Both the position numbers and the translations under genes were made by a program. A DNA stretch of 64,000 nt, from the NCBI RefSeq assembly GCF_004214935.1, contig NZ_SFCC01000001.1, forward strand, positions 617,428-681,427, written 5' to 3'. The notes under the pieces are model-generated. The model searched no databases and was not told the DNA's origin. It saw nothing but the letters and a program-made list of their open reading frames with translations. This DNA is from Amycolatopsis suaedae (lineage in GTDB: Bacteria; Actinomycetota; Actinomycetes; Mycobacteriales; Pseudonocardiaceae). Below, piece by piece: positions 9,363-19,202 of the stretch. How positions within the stretch are numbered: position 1 is the first letter of the stretch; every line of letters begins with the position of its first letter.

Positions 9363-9841
9363 CCGCCGTTCCACCCCGCTCGCAGTGGCCGCGGGCGCAG
9401 CCGCACACCGCCGAGGCGGCCGCGCTGACCGACGTCATCATGGCGACGTTCCAGCTCAACGGCCGGTTCATGGAGGTCGCACAGGGGCTGGCGGCCGAGG
9501 GCGACATCACGGCGTCGTGGTGGCAGGTCCTCGGCGGCATCCTCGACGAGCCACGCACGGTGGCCGACATCGGCAGGCGGATGGGCATGACCCGGCAGGG
9601 CGTGCAGCGGGTCGCCGACCTGCTCGTCGACCGGGGTCTGGCCGAGTACCGGCCGAATCCCGCCCACCAGCGCGCCAAGCTGCTGGCTTGCACCGAGGCC
9701 GGGTACTGGGCGGTCCGCCGGATCTCGCTGGCACAGCAGCCGTGGGCCAACCGGATCGGCTCGTCGTTCACCGCCGAGGAGCTGACGACGGTGCGGGACA
9801 CGATGCTGCGGCTGGTCGCCGCGCTCGACGCCGACCGCTGA
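9359..9841 (+). CDS. MarR-family regulator
   Basis: A 160-residue winged-helix protein. The recognition region TVADIGRRMGMTRQGVQRVADLLVDRGLAEY and the wing RAKLLACTEAGYWAV are typical MarR. The ATG overlaps the DJ-1/PfpI stop by 4 bp. It most likely represses its own two-gene operon through the palindromes at 8715-8747. Confidence 0.85.
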   Translation: MTAVPPRSQWPRAQPHTAEAAALTDVIMATFQLNGRFMEVAQGLAAEGDITASWWQVLGGILDEPRTVADIGRRMGMTRQGVQRVADLLVDRGLAEYRPNPAHQRAKLLACTEAGYWAVRRISLAQQPWANRIGSSFTAEELTTVRDTMLRLVAALDADR

Positions 9842-9908
9842 CCGGTCGGTTTGCGCCCCCGGCGTTCGTCGGCGTGGTAGGACGGGACCGGCAACGGAGG
9901 AGGAGCCC

Positions 9909-10250
9909 ATGCGCTACGTACTGCTGATCGGCGGCGAGGACACCGGCGAGGTGGAGTCGAGCGCGGACATCTGCCACGCCGAGGACGCCATGGCCTGGGC
10001 GGAGGAGATGACCCGCCGGGGCGTCCTGATCGAGGGGGCGGTGCTGCGGCCGGCCGACGAGGCGACCACCGTCCGCGTGCGTGAGGACTCCGTGCTGCTC
10101 ACCGACGGGCCGTTCGCCGAGACCAAGGAGCAGATCGGCGGCGTCTGCGTGATCGAGGCCGACGACCTCGACGACGCCATCCGGATCGCGGCCCGGCACC
10201 CGGTGGCCGGTTTCGGGATGATCGAGGTGAGGCCGCTCTGGCTGGGCTGA
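9909..10250 (+). CDS. YCII-domain (DGPF) protein
   Basis: A 113-residue YCII-related protein with GGAGGAGGAG just upstream of ATG 9909. The signature LLTDGPFAETKEQIGG and closing EVRPLW are typical. These ferredoxin-like proteins are nearly always encoded next to an ECF sigma factor in actinobacteria, as here; they may bind small ligands and modulate the sigma factor, though no catalytic role is proven. The next gene begins within its stop codon. Confidence 0.88.
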   Translation: MRYVLLIGGEDTGEVESSADICHAEDAMAWAEEMTRRGVLIEGAVLRPADEATTVRVREDSVLLTDGPFAETKEQIGGVCVIEADDLDDAIRIAARHPVAGFGMIEVRPLWLG

Positions 10251-11497
10251 CCGACGAGGTCGAGGCCGCGGTCGCGCGGGCGTTCCACGACGAGTGGGGG
10301 CAGGTGGTGGCCACGCTCATCCGCGTCACCGGGGACTGGGACCTGGCCGAGGAATGCGCGCAGGAGGCCTTCGCCCAGGCCCTGCGCAACTGGCCGCGCG
10401 ACGGCGTTCCCCGCAGGCCCGGCGCCTGGCTGACCACCACGGCACGCAACCGGGCCACCGACCGGCTGCGCCGCGAGGCGGTGGGTGCGGCCAAGCTGCG
10501 GGAGGTGGCGATGCTGGCCAGGGACGGCGAGCCGGCCAATGAGGAACTGGCCGACATCGCGACCAGCGGCGTCACCGACGACCGGCTGCGGCTGATGTTC
10601 ACCTGCTGCCATCCGGCGCTGACGCTGGAGGCGCAGGTCGCGTTGACGCTGCGCACCCTGGCGGGCCTGACCACCGGCGAGATCGCCCGCGCGTTCCTCG
10701 TCTCCGAGGCCACGATGTCGCGGCGGCTGGTGCGGGCCAAGCGCAAGATCCACAACGCCCGCATTCCCTACCGCGTGCCACCCGCGCACCTGCTGCCGGA
10801 ACGCACCTCGGCCGTGCTCGGGGTGCTCTACCTGCTGTTCAACGAGGGCTACTCGGCCAGCGCGGGCGCCGACCTGGTGCGCACCGGGTTGAGCGGCGAG
10901 GCGATCCGGCTGGCGCGGCTGCTGAGCGAGCTGATGCCGGACGAACCGGAGACCACCGGCCTGCTGGCCCTCATGCTGTTGCAGGACTCCAGGCGTGCCG
11001 CGCGCCTGGACGCCGCCGGTGATCTGGTGACGCTGGAGGACCAGGACCGCGACCGCTGGGACACCGGCGAGATCGCCGAGGGCACGCGGCTGCTGGAGTC
11101 GGCACTGCGCCGGGGACGGCCGGGGCCGTACCAGGTACAGGCCGCCATCGCCGCCTGCCATTCCACCGCCGCCACCGCGGCCGACACCGACTGGCCGCAG
11201 ATCGCCGCGCTCTACCTGCGGCTGCGGCGGATGGTGCCCTCCCCGGTGGTCCGGCTCAACCATGCCGTCGCGGTCGGCATGGCCGACGGCCCCGCCACCG
11301 GCCTGGCGCTGGTCGACGAGGTCGCCGCCGACCTGCCCGGCTACCACCTGCTCCCGGCCACCCGGGCCGACCTGCTGCGCAGGCTCGGCCGGACCGAACA
11401 GGCACGCGCCGCCTACACCGAGGCACTCGCGCTGGCCCCCACCGACACCGAACGCCGGTTCCTGACCCGCAGGCTGACCGAACTGGATGACCGATGA
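10247..11497 (+). CDS. ECF sigma factor, DUF6596 / SigJ-like, probable CTG start
   Basis: An ECF sigma factor of about 416 residues. Region 2 is seen in GDWDLAEECAQEAFAQAL, region 4 in TTGEIARAFLVSEATMSRRL, followed by the long DUF6596 tail (YLLFNEGYSAS). The first canonical start, GTG 10304, would remove conserved residues of region 2 (TDEVEAAVARAFHDEWGQ). The frame is open upstream to a CTG at 10247 that overlaps the YCII stop as CTGA. I therefore propose a CTG start with translational coupling. YCII-linked factors of this type have no anti-sigma gene; regulation is thought to use the C-terminal extension. Confidence 0.8.
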   Translation: MTDEVEAAVARAFHDEWGQVVATLIRVTGDWDLAEECAQEAFAQALRNWPRDGVPRRPGAWLTTTARNRATDRLRREAVGAAKLREVAMLARDGEPANEELADIATSGVTDDRLRLMFTCCHPALTLEAQVALTLRTLAGLTTGEIARAFLVSEATMSRRLVRAKRKIHNARIPYRVPPAHLLPERTSAVLGVLYLLFNEGYSASAGADLVRTGLSGEAIRLARLLSELMPDEPETTGLLALMLLQDSRRAARLDAAGDLVTLEDQDRDRWDTGEIAEGTRLLESALRRGRPGPYQVQAAIAACHSTAATAADTDWPQIAALYLRLRRMVPSPVVRLNHAVAVGMADGPATGLALVDEVAADLPGYHLLPATRADLLRRLGRTEQARAAYTEALALAPTDTERRFLTRRLTELDDR

Positions 11498-12516
11498 CCA
11501 CCGAGGACAGCGCCCTGGTCGCCGCGGCCACCGCGGGTGACCAGCGGGCGTTCAGCGAGCTGACCGAGCGCTACCGGACCGAGCTGCGGGTGCACTGCTA
11601 CCGGCTGGTCGGGTCCTTCGACGAGGCCGAGGACCTGGTGCAGGAGACGTTCCTGCGGGCCTGGCGCAAGCGCGGCACCTACGCCGGCCGGTCGACGTTT
11701 CGTGCCTGGCTGTACCGGATCGCCACCAACGCCGGACTGGACGTGCTGGACCGGCGGCCGCGGGATCCGCTGGCCGGATCGCTGCGTGACGGCGCTCCGC
11801 CACCCGCGGCGGTGGCCGGGCTGCAGCCGTTCCCGGACCGGCTGCTGGACCAGGTCGAGTCGCCGGAGGCCGGTCCGGACGCGCGGGTCGTCGCGAAGGA
11901 GACGATCGAGCTGGCGTTCCTCGCGGCCATCCAGCAGCTGCCGCCCCGGCAACGGGCCGTGCTGATCCTGCGGGACGTGCTCGGCTGGCGGGCCGCCGAG
12001 GTCGCCGACCTGCTCGACACCAGCACCGCGTCGGTGAACAGCGCGCTGCAGCGGGCCCGGCAGACCTTGCAGGGCGGGTTGCCGCGGGCCCGTTCGGAGT
12101 GGACGGCCGGTACACCGTCCGAACAGGACCGTGCGGTGCTGGACCGGTACCTGGCCGCGATCGAACGCAACGACGACGCCGCACTCGGCGAACTGCTGAG
12201 CGACGACGTGCGCTGCAGCCAGCAGCCGTGGGCCGGTGGCAACATGACGCCGGACCCGATCTGGTACCGCGGCCGCGCGACCGTGGTGCGGGCCTGGCAG
12301 CCGCTGTTCCACGGCGAAGCACCGATCAGCTGCCGCGCGGTGGCCACCGCGGCCAACCGGCAGCCGGCGTTCGGCATGTACGTCCGGACCCCGGACATGC
12401 CGGCGTTCGCGCCGTTCGGGCTGACCGTGCTGGGCATCGGCGACGGTGTGGTGACCGAGATCTCGGTGTTCCACCCGGACGTCTTCGCGGCCTTCGGCCT
12501 ACCGGAGTCGCTCTGA
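11494..12516 (+). CDS. ECF sigma factor with SnoaL-like C-terminal domain (SigG-like)
   Basis: A 340-residue sigma factor whose ATG overlaps the preceding sigma gene's stop (ATGA). Region 2 is FDEAEDLVQETFLRAWRKR, region 4 PPRQRAVLILRDVLGWRAAEVADLL. From about residue 205 a SnoaL/NTF2-like domain follows (YLAAIERNDDAALGELLSDDV ... IWYRGRATVVRAW). Such extensions bind core sigma regions or ligands and replace an anti-sigma factor. It forms a three-gene operon with the YCII protein and the first sigma factor; two stacked ECF factors are unusual. Confidence 0.88.
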   Translation: MTTEDSALVAAATAGDQRAFSELTERYRTELRVHCYRLVGSFDEAEDLVQETFLRAWRKRGTYAGRSTFRAWLYRIATNAGLDVLDRRPRDPLAGSLRDGAPPPAAVAGLQPFPDRLLDQVESPEAGPDARVVAKETIELAFLAAIQQLPPRQRAVLILRDVLGWRAAEVADLLDTSTASVNSALQRARQTLQGGLPRARSEWTAGTPSEQDRAVLDRYLAAIERNDDAALGELLSDDVRCSQQPWAGGNMTPDPIWYRGRATVVRAWQPLFHGEAPISCRAVATAANRQPAFGMYVRTPDMPAFAPFGLTVLGIGDGVVTEISVFHPDVFAAFGLPESL

Positions 12517-12529
12517 CCGCTACGCTCTA

Positions 12530-12542
12530 CTACAGGTTGTAG
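12530..12542. promoter_or_regulatory. Operator-like palindrome before hydroxylase
   Basis: Perfect inverted repeat CTACA-GGT-TGTAG in the 37-bp gap between the second sigma factor and the next flavin monooxygenase. It resembles TetR operators; no TetR gene is adjacent, so the regulator would be encoded elsewhere. Confidence 0.45.
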
Positions 12543-12553
12543 AAGGGGTGGCG

Positions 12554-13672
12554 ATGGCAGGCACGGCGGTGGTGGTCGGTGGCGGTATCGGCGGACTGGC
12601 GGCGGCGATCGGCCTGCGGCGGGTGGGCTGGCAGGTCACCGTCGTGGAGCGCGCGGCCGAACTGGCCGATGTCGGCGCGGCCATTTCGCTGCACGCCAAC
12701 GGCTTGCGTGCACTCGACGCGCTCGGCGTCGGAGCCGAGGTTCGCGCCGCCGGCCGTCCCCAGCGCCACGCCGGTACCCGCACACCGCAGGGCAGGCTGC
12801 TGGCTCGGCTCGACGGCGCGGCGCTGGAGCGGGACCTGGGCTCACCGATCCTCGGCGTGGCGCGGTCGGTGCTGCACCGCGTGCTCCGCGACGCGCTGCC
12901 CGACGGAGTCCTGTCGATCGGTACGGAGATCCACACGGTCGACGCCGTCGGCGACGCGGACCTGGTCGTCGCGGCCGACGGCGTCGCCAGCGGGCTGCGG
13001 GCGCAGTTGTTCCCCGGCCATCCCGGGGCCGTCTACAGTGGATCGACCGTCCTGCGGGCGATCACCGCCGAGGAGATCGACCCGGGCAGCGACTTCGAGC
13101 TGACCTGGGGCAGGGGAGCGGAGTTCGGCCACATCCGCCTCGCCGACGGCCGCGCCGAGTGGCATGCCGTGCTGACCGCCCCGGCGGGCGTGCGCTACGC
13201 GGACCCGCTTGCCGAGATGCGGCGCCGGTTCGGCGGCTGGCATCAGCCGATTCCCCGGCTGCTGGCCGCGACGGACCCGGGTGCCGTGCTGCACCACGAC
13301 ATCCACGAGATCGTCACGCCGCTGCCCGCGTTCACCGCGGGCCGGGTCGCGCTGCTCGGCGACGCCGCCCACGCGATGGTGCCCAACCTCGGCCAGGGCG
13401 CCTGCCAGGCGCTGGAGGACGCGGTGACGCTGGCCGCCGCGCTGGCGGCCGAACCGGGCGTCGAGACGGCGCTGGCCGCCTACGACGCCCGGCGCCGTCC
13501 CCGTGCCCAGGCCGTCGCCCGCGCCGCACGCCAGGCCGGGCGGCTCGGTCAGCGGCTGACCAACCCGGCGGCCGTCGCGCTGCGTGACCTGGCGCTGCGG
13601 CTGTCCCCGCCCAGCGCCAGCGCCCGGGTCATCATGCGGCACGCGACCTGGACGCCGCCCGCCTTGGTCTAG
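12554..13672 (+). CDS. FAD-dependent monooxygenase (salicylate-hydroxylase-like)
   Basis: A 372-residue single-component flavin hydroxylase. GGGIGGLAAAIGLRR is the FAD-binding fingerprint near the N-terminus; VVAADGVASGLRAQL is the DG motif and GRVALLGDAAHAMVPNLGQGACQALEDA the GD motif. The length and the MVPNLGQG form are typical of salicylate/zeaxanthin-type enzymes. ATG 12554 is preferred; GTG 12548 is in frame. It ends in a 4-bp convergent overlap with an NmrA-like gene. Confidence 0.82.
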   Translation: MAGTAVVVGGGIGGLAAAIGLRRVGWQVTVVERAAELADVGAAISLHANGLRALDALGVGAEVRAAGRPQRHAGTRTPQGRLLARLDGAALERDLGSPILGVARSVLHRVLRDALPDGVLSIGTEIHTVDAVGDADLVVAADGVASGLRAQLFPGHPGAVYSGSTVLRAITAEEIDPGSDFELTWGRGAEFGHIRLADGRAEWHAVLTAPAGVRYADPLAEMRRRFGGWHQPIPRLLAATDPGAVLHHDIHEIVTPLPAFTAGRVALLGDAAHAMVPNLGQGACQALEDAVTLAAALAAEPGVETALAAYDARRRPRAQAVARAARQAGRLGQRLTNPAAVALRDLALRLSPPSASARVIMRHATWTPPALV

Positions 13673-14499
13673 CGGAAGCTGTCGGCGTTGCGGGCGGCCC
13701 ACTCGGCGAACGTCGTGCCGGTACGGCCGGTGATCCGGGTGAAGTCCGGGGTCACCGGCTCGGGGTTGTCGACCAGTGCGGCCATGCCGTCGACGTACCA
13801 TTCGGCGAAATCGCCCATGAACGGCCGCATCTCGGCCAGTGCCTCCTCGCGGGGCTGTTCCTCGAACGGCACCTCGCGCCCGATGGCCGCACCGATCTGC
13901 CTGGCCAGTTCGACGCGCGGGACGGCGGCCGGGCCGGTCAGGTTGTACAGCTTGCCGCCGTGGCCGTCTTCGAGCAGCACGGTCGCGGCGGCCGCGGCGA
14001 TGTCGTCCATGTCGATGATGGCGGTCGCCGCGCGGCCGTGGGGCTTGCGCACGATCCCGGTGGTGCGAATCTGCTCGGCCCAGTCGAGCGTGTTGGTCAT
14101 GAACTCGCCCGCCCGGATGTGTGTCCACTCCAGACCGGAGGCCTCGGCGGCCTTCTCCACCGCCAGGAAGTACCAGGTGCTCGGGTCCCGCTCTGCCTCG
14201 TCGACGGCCTGGGCGGAGGAGAAGTCGACGACCCTGCGCACGCCGGCTTCCTTCGCCATGGCCAGGACTTCCGGCGCGGTACGGGGATAGGGCGCCAGGT
14301 ACATCCGCTCGACCCCGGCCAGGGCGGGGCGGACGCTGTCCGGCCTGCCGAGGAAGCCCTCGACCACTTCGACGCCGTCGGGCAGCGCCGCCCGCTTCGG
14401 GTCGTTGGTGAGGGCACGGACGTTCGCCCCGGCGGCGAGGAGGTGGTTGACGACGAGCCTGCCCACGTTGCCGGTCGCACCGGTCACCAGAATCCGCAT
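13669..14499 (-). CDS. NmrA-like NAD(P)-binding protein
   Basis: A 276-residue atypical short-chain dehydrogenase. The N-terminus ILVTGATGNVGRLVVNHLL holds the GxxGxxG dinucleotide motif; the catalytic YxxxK is absent, as in NmrA-type redox sensors and quinone reductases (QorB-like). It lies downstream of a MarR gene on the same strand but has its own palindrome directly upstream, so it is probably the MarR target. A quinone or NADPH-sensing role is a family-level inference. Confidence 0.82.
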   Translation of the reverse strand: MRILVTGATGNVGRLVVNHLLAAGANVRALTNDPKRAALPDGVEVVEGFLGRPDSVRPALAGVERMYLAPYPRTAPEVLAMAKEAGVRRVVDFSSAQAVDEAERDPSTWYFLAVEKAAEASGLEWTHIRAGEFMTNTLDWAEQIRTTGIVRKPHGRAATAIIDMDDIAAAAATVLLEDGHGGKLYNLTGPAAVPRVELARQIGAAIGREVPFEEQPREEALAEMRPFMGDFAEWYVDGMAALVDNPEPVTPDFTRITGRTGTTFAEWAARNADSFR

Positions 14500-14511
14500 G
14501 CCGTAAATCGT

Positions 14512-14528
14512 ACCGTACGTTGTACGGT
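14512..14528. promoter_or_regulatory. MarR-type operator before NmrA-like gene
   Basis: Perfect inverted repeat ACCGTAC-GTT-GTACGGT between the MarR stop codon and the NmrA-like ATG, 13 bases before the start. It reaches into the last base of the MarR gene. Confidence 0.6.
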
Positions 14529-14962
14529 CAACCGTCGGCGCGCTTGTGCACCTCTGTGAGCAGGCGGAACAGCTCGTGTTTGTCCTGGCTGGACAGTGCG
14601 CCGAGCATCTCGTCGGCGGAGCGGTGCTGAGCGTCGAGCAGCCTGTCGATCAACGCGCGCCCGTGGGAAGTGAGGCGCAGCAGCGTCGCCCGGCGGTCCT
14701 CCGGATCGGGGTCCCTGACGAGCAGGCCGTCCCGTTCCAGTGCGTCGACCATGCCGGTCACCGAGCGCGCCGTGACGCCCAGTTGCCGCGCCAGCAGGCC
14801 CATGCGGGCGGGCTCGAACTCGCTGACGGCGACGAGTAGCCGGGCCCGCCCCTCCGACAGGCCCAGGGTGGCGCCGAGCAGGCGGTCCGATCGCAGGCAG
14901 AGCTGGTGCGAGGTGGCGAACAGCAGCGCCACGATGTCGCGGGCGGACGGGGCTTGGCTCAT
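14528..14962 (-). CDS. MarR-family regulator
   Basis: A 144-residue MarR protein. The recognition segment ARMGLLARQLGVTARSVTGMVDALERDGLL and the wing DRRATLLRLTSHGRALID are typical. It is upstream of the NmrA-like gene on the same strand and divergent from a DoxX-like membrane protein; an inverted repeat TAGTG/CACTA at 14978-14995 lies in that divergent spacer. It likely controls both sides in response to a phenolic or redox signal. Confidence 0.85.
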   Translation of the reverse strand: MSQAPSARDIVALLFATSHQLCLRSDRLLGATLGLSEGRARLLVAVSEFEPARMGLLARQLGVTARSVTGMVDALERDGLLVRDPDPEDRRATLLRLTSHGRALIDRLLDAQHRSADEMLGALSSQDKHELFRLLTEVHKRADG

Positions 14963-14977
14963 GCCGCCAGTCTAGAT

Positions 14978-14995
14978 TAGTGTATGACTTCACTA
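14978..14995. promoter_or_regulatory. Inverted repeat in MarR/DoxX divergent spacer
   Basis: TAGTG (14978-14982) and CACTA (14991-14995), 8-base spacer, within an AT-rich stretch. Candidate operator for the divergent MarR gene; short arms make it uncertain. Confidence 0.35.
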
Positions 14996-15026
14996 TCAAG
15001 TGCTACACGACCTTGGGGAGTCGTTC

Positions 15027-15386
15027 ATGCAGATCGCCTTCGTCGTCATGTCCCTCGTGCTCGGCGCGCTGTTCCTGTTCGTCGGGCTGACCAAGGTGCT
15101 GCGCCAGCAGCGCATGGTCGACAGCGCCGAACACCTCGGCTTCTCCGTCCGCGCCTATCAGGCGATCGGGGCGCTGGAGATCGGCGCGACCGCGGGCCTG
15201 GTCGTCGGCCTGTTCTGGCGGCCGCTCGGCATCGCCGCCGCCGCGGGACTGGCGCTGCTGCTCATCGGCGCGGTGATCGCCCACGTGCGGGCCGGCGACG
15301 AGGCCAAGCTGTACCTCCCCGCCGCGTGGCTGACCATCGTGTCCGCCGCCACCGCGGTCATCGGCGTCCTCGCGCCGGGCTGGTAA
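15027..15386 (+). CDS. DoxX-like membrane protein
   Basis: A 119-residue integral membrane protein with four hydrophobic segments (about residues 3-22, 45-65, 70-90, 98-117). FLFVGLTKVLRQQRM after the first helix is the DoxX-family fingerprint. ATG 15027 has GGGGAG about 7 bases upstream; the earlier start at 15000 lacks one. Members accompany redox and electrophile-stress genes, in line with its MarR neighbour. A 6-bp stem-loop (15387-15406) follows its stop. Confidence 0.75.
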   Translation: MQIAFVVMSLVLGALFLFVGLTKVLRQQRMVDSAEHLGFSVRAYQAIGALEIGATAGLVVGLFWRPLGIAAAAGLALLLIGAVIAHVRAGDEAKLYLPAAWLTIVSAATAVIGVLAPGW

Positions 15387-15427
15387 CGTCACCGGCGGCC
15401 GTGACGCCACCGGAGGAGGTGAGACCC

Positions 15428-15473
15428 ATGAACGCAGTATCGACGTGGGTGCTCCCCGTTCCCGTCACGGCCG

Positions 15474-15487
<14 letters not shown>
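15428..15487 (+). CDS. Putative 19-residue leader peptide (uORF)
   Basis: A short frame, MNAVSTWVLPVPVTAGRQM, with a very strong GGAGGAGGTGAG ribosome site. It ends 45 bp before the rifampicin-monooxygenase-like gene. Its stop codon TAG (15485-15487) lies in the loop of a hairpin GGCGACA (15474-15480) / TGTCGCC (15489-15495). The next segment, GGGAG (15496-15500) / CTCCC (15514-15518), can form a competing hairpin close to the downstream ribosome site GAAAGG. The arrangement resembles translational attenuators of antibiotic-resistance genes. It is a prediction. Confidence 0.5.
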
Positions 15488-17883
<2,396 letters not shown>

Positions 17884-17897
17884 GGGCCCAGTCTGAC

Positions 17898-17930
17898 CCG
17901 GAAAGTACTCAGCAGGTGAGCACTTTCCGG
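17898..17930. promoter_or_regulatory. 13-bp inverted repeat, WYL regulator operator
   Basis: CCGGAAAGTACTC (17898-17910) and GAGCACTTTCCGG (17918-17930) match at 12 of 13 positions around a 7-base spacer. The site is centred in the divergent spacer between the WYL regulator and the methyltransferase. Confidence 0.7.
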
Positions 17931-17957
17931 CCCGGCGCGGCTGACATGCTGGGGATC

Positions 17958-18707
17958 ATGCACACCGACACGCTCGTCGAGCGCCTGCGCCGCGCCGGCT
18001 GCGTCTTCGCCGAGGAGGAAGCCGCGGTCCTGCTCGGCGCCGCCGGCGACCCGGCCACCCTGGACGCCATGCTCGCCCGGCGCGTGGCGGGCGAGCCACT
18101 CGAACACGTCGTCGGGTGGGTGGCCTTCCGCGGCCTGCGCATCGCCGTCGACCCCGGCGTGTTCGTTCCCCGCCGCCGCACCGAGTTCCTCGCCGCGATC
18201 GCGCTGCGGCATGTCACGCCCGGCGCCGTCGTGGTCGACCTCTGCTGCGGATCCGGCGCCGTCGGCGCCGCCCTGGGGGCCGTCGAGCTGTACGCGGTCG
18301 ACATCGACCCCGCCGCCGTCGACTGCGCCCGCCGCAACCTGCCCGGCGCCACCGTGCTGCGGGGAGACCTCTACGCACCACTGCCACCTGCCCTGCGCGG
18401 CCGCGTCGGCCTCATCGTCGCCAACACGCCCTACGTTCCCTCCGGCGCGGTCGCCACCATGCCACCGGAAGCCCGCGACCACGAGCCCCGCACCGCACTG
18501 GACGGGGGAGCGGACGGGCTGGACATCCAGCGCAGGGTCACCGCCGCCGCCCGCGACTGGCTCACCCCCGCCGGGCACCTGCTGATCGAGACCAGCGATG
18601 CCCAGGCACCGGCGCTCACCGAGGCGTTCACCGCGGGCGGGCTCACCGCGGAGGTGATCGCCGACGACGACACCGGCGCCACCGTGGTCGTCGGTGCCCC
18701 GGGGTAG
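17958..18707 (+). CDS. HemK/PrmC-like protein (glutamine-N5) methyltransferase
   Basis: A 249-residue SAM-dependent methyltransferase. AVVVDLCCGSGAVGAAL is motif I; the substrate-binding tetrapeptide, NPPY in PrmC, is here NTPY (VANTPYVPSGA). The N-terminal helical domain is short. The ATG at 17958 gives the family N-terminus; upstream GTG 17916 falls inside the operator. This lineage commonly pairs with a YafY-type regulator in actinobacteria, distinct from the canonical prmC next to prfA, so its target is unknown. Confidence 0.78.
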   Translation: MHTDTLVERLRRAGCVFAEEEAAVLLGAAGDPATLDAMLARRVAGEPLEHVVGWVAFRGLRIAVDPGVFVPRRRTEFLAAIALRHVTPGAVVVDLCCGSGAVGAALGAVELYAVDIDPAAVDCARRNLPGATVLRGDLYAPLPPALRGRVGLIVANTPYVPSGAVATMPPEARDHEPRTALDGGADGLDIQRRVTAAARDWLTPAGHLLIETSDAQAPALTEAFTAGGLTAEVIADDDTGATVVVGAPG

Positions 18708-18716
18708 CGTGCCGGC

Positions 18717-19202
18717 GTGGAGATCCGGGAGTTCACCGGCACCGACTGGCCGGACGTCTGGCCGATCGTGCGGGAGATCGTGCGAGCGGGGGAGACCTAC
18801 ACCTACGACCCCGGCATGACCGAGGACCAGGCACGCGACACCTGGATCGAGACGCCACCCGGCCGCACGGTCGTCGCACTCGATGGCGGCCGCCTGGTGG
18901 GCACCGCCAAGATGGGCACCAACCGGCCCGGCCCCGGCGCGCACGTCGCCACCGCCAGCTTCATGGTCGCCGCCGACGCCAGGGGACGCGGCGTCGGCGC
19001 GGCACTGTGCGCGCACGCGCTGGACTGGGCACGCGGCGCAGGCTACGCGGGGATGCAGTTCAACGCCGTCGCCGCGTCCAACACCGCCGCGGTGCGGATC
19101 TACGAACGCCTCGGCTTCAGCATCGTCGGCACGGTCCCCGGCGCGTTCGCCCACCCGACGCTGGGCCGGGTGGGCCTGCACGTCATGTACATCGAGTTCT
19201 AA
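18717..19202 (+). CDS. GNAT N-acetyltransferase
   Basis: A complete 161-residue GNAT enzyme. The acetyl-CoA binding motif A is ADARGRGVGAALCAHALDWA, and motif B is NTAAVRIYERLGFSIVG. The layout resembles phosphinothricin-type and L-amino-acid N-acetyltransferases. GTG 18717 follows the methyltransferase by 9 bp, so the two are probably co-transcribed. It ends in a 4-bp convergent overlap with the GH1 gene. Substrate not predictable. Confidence 0.85.
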   Translation: MEIREFTGTDWPDVWPIVREIVRAGETYTYDPGMTEDQARDTWIETPPGRTVVALDGGRLVGTAKMGTNRPGPGAHVATASFMVAADARGRGVGAALCAHALDWARGAGYAGMQFNAVAASNTAAVRIYERLGFSIVGTVPGAFAHPTLGRVGLHVMYIEF

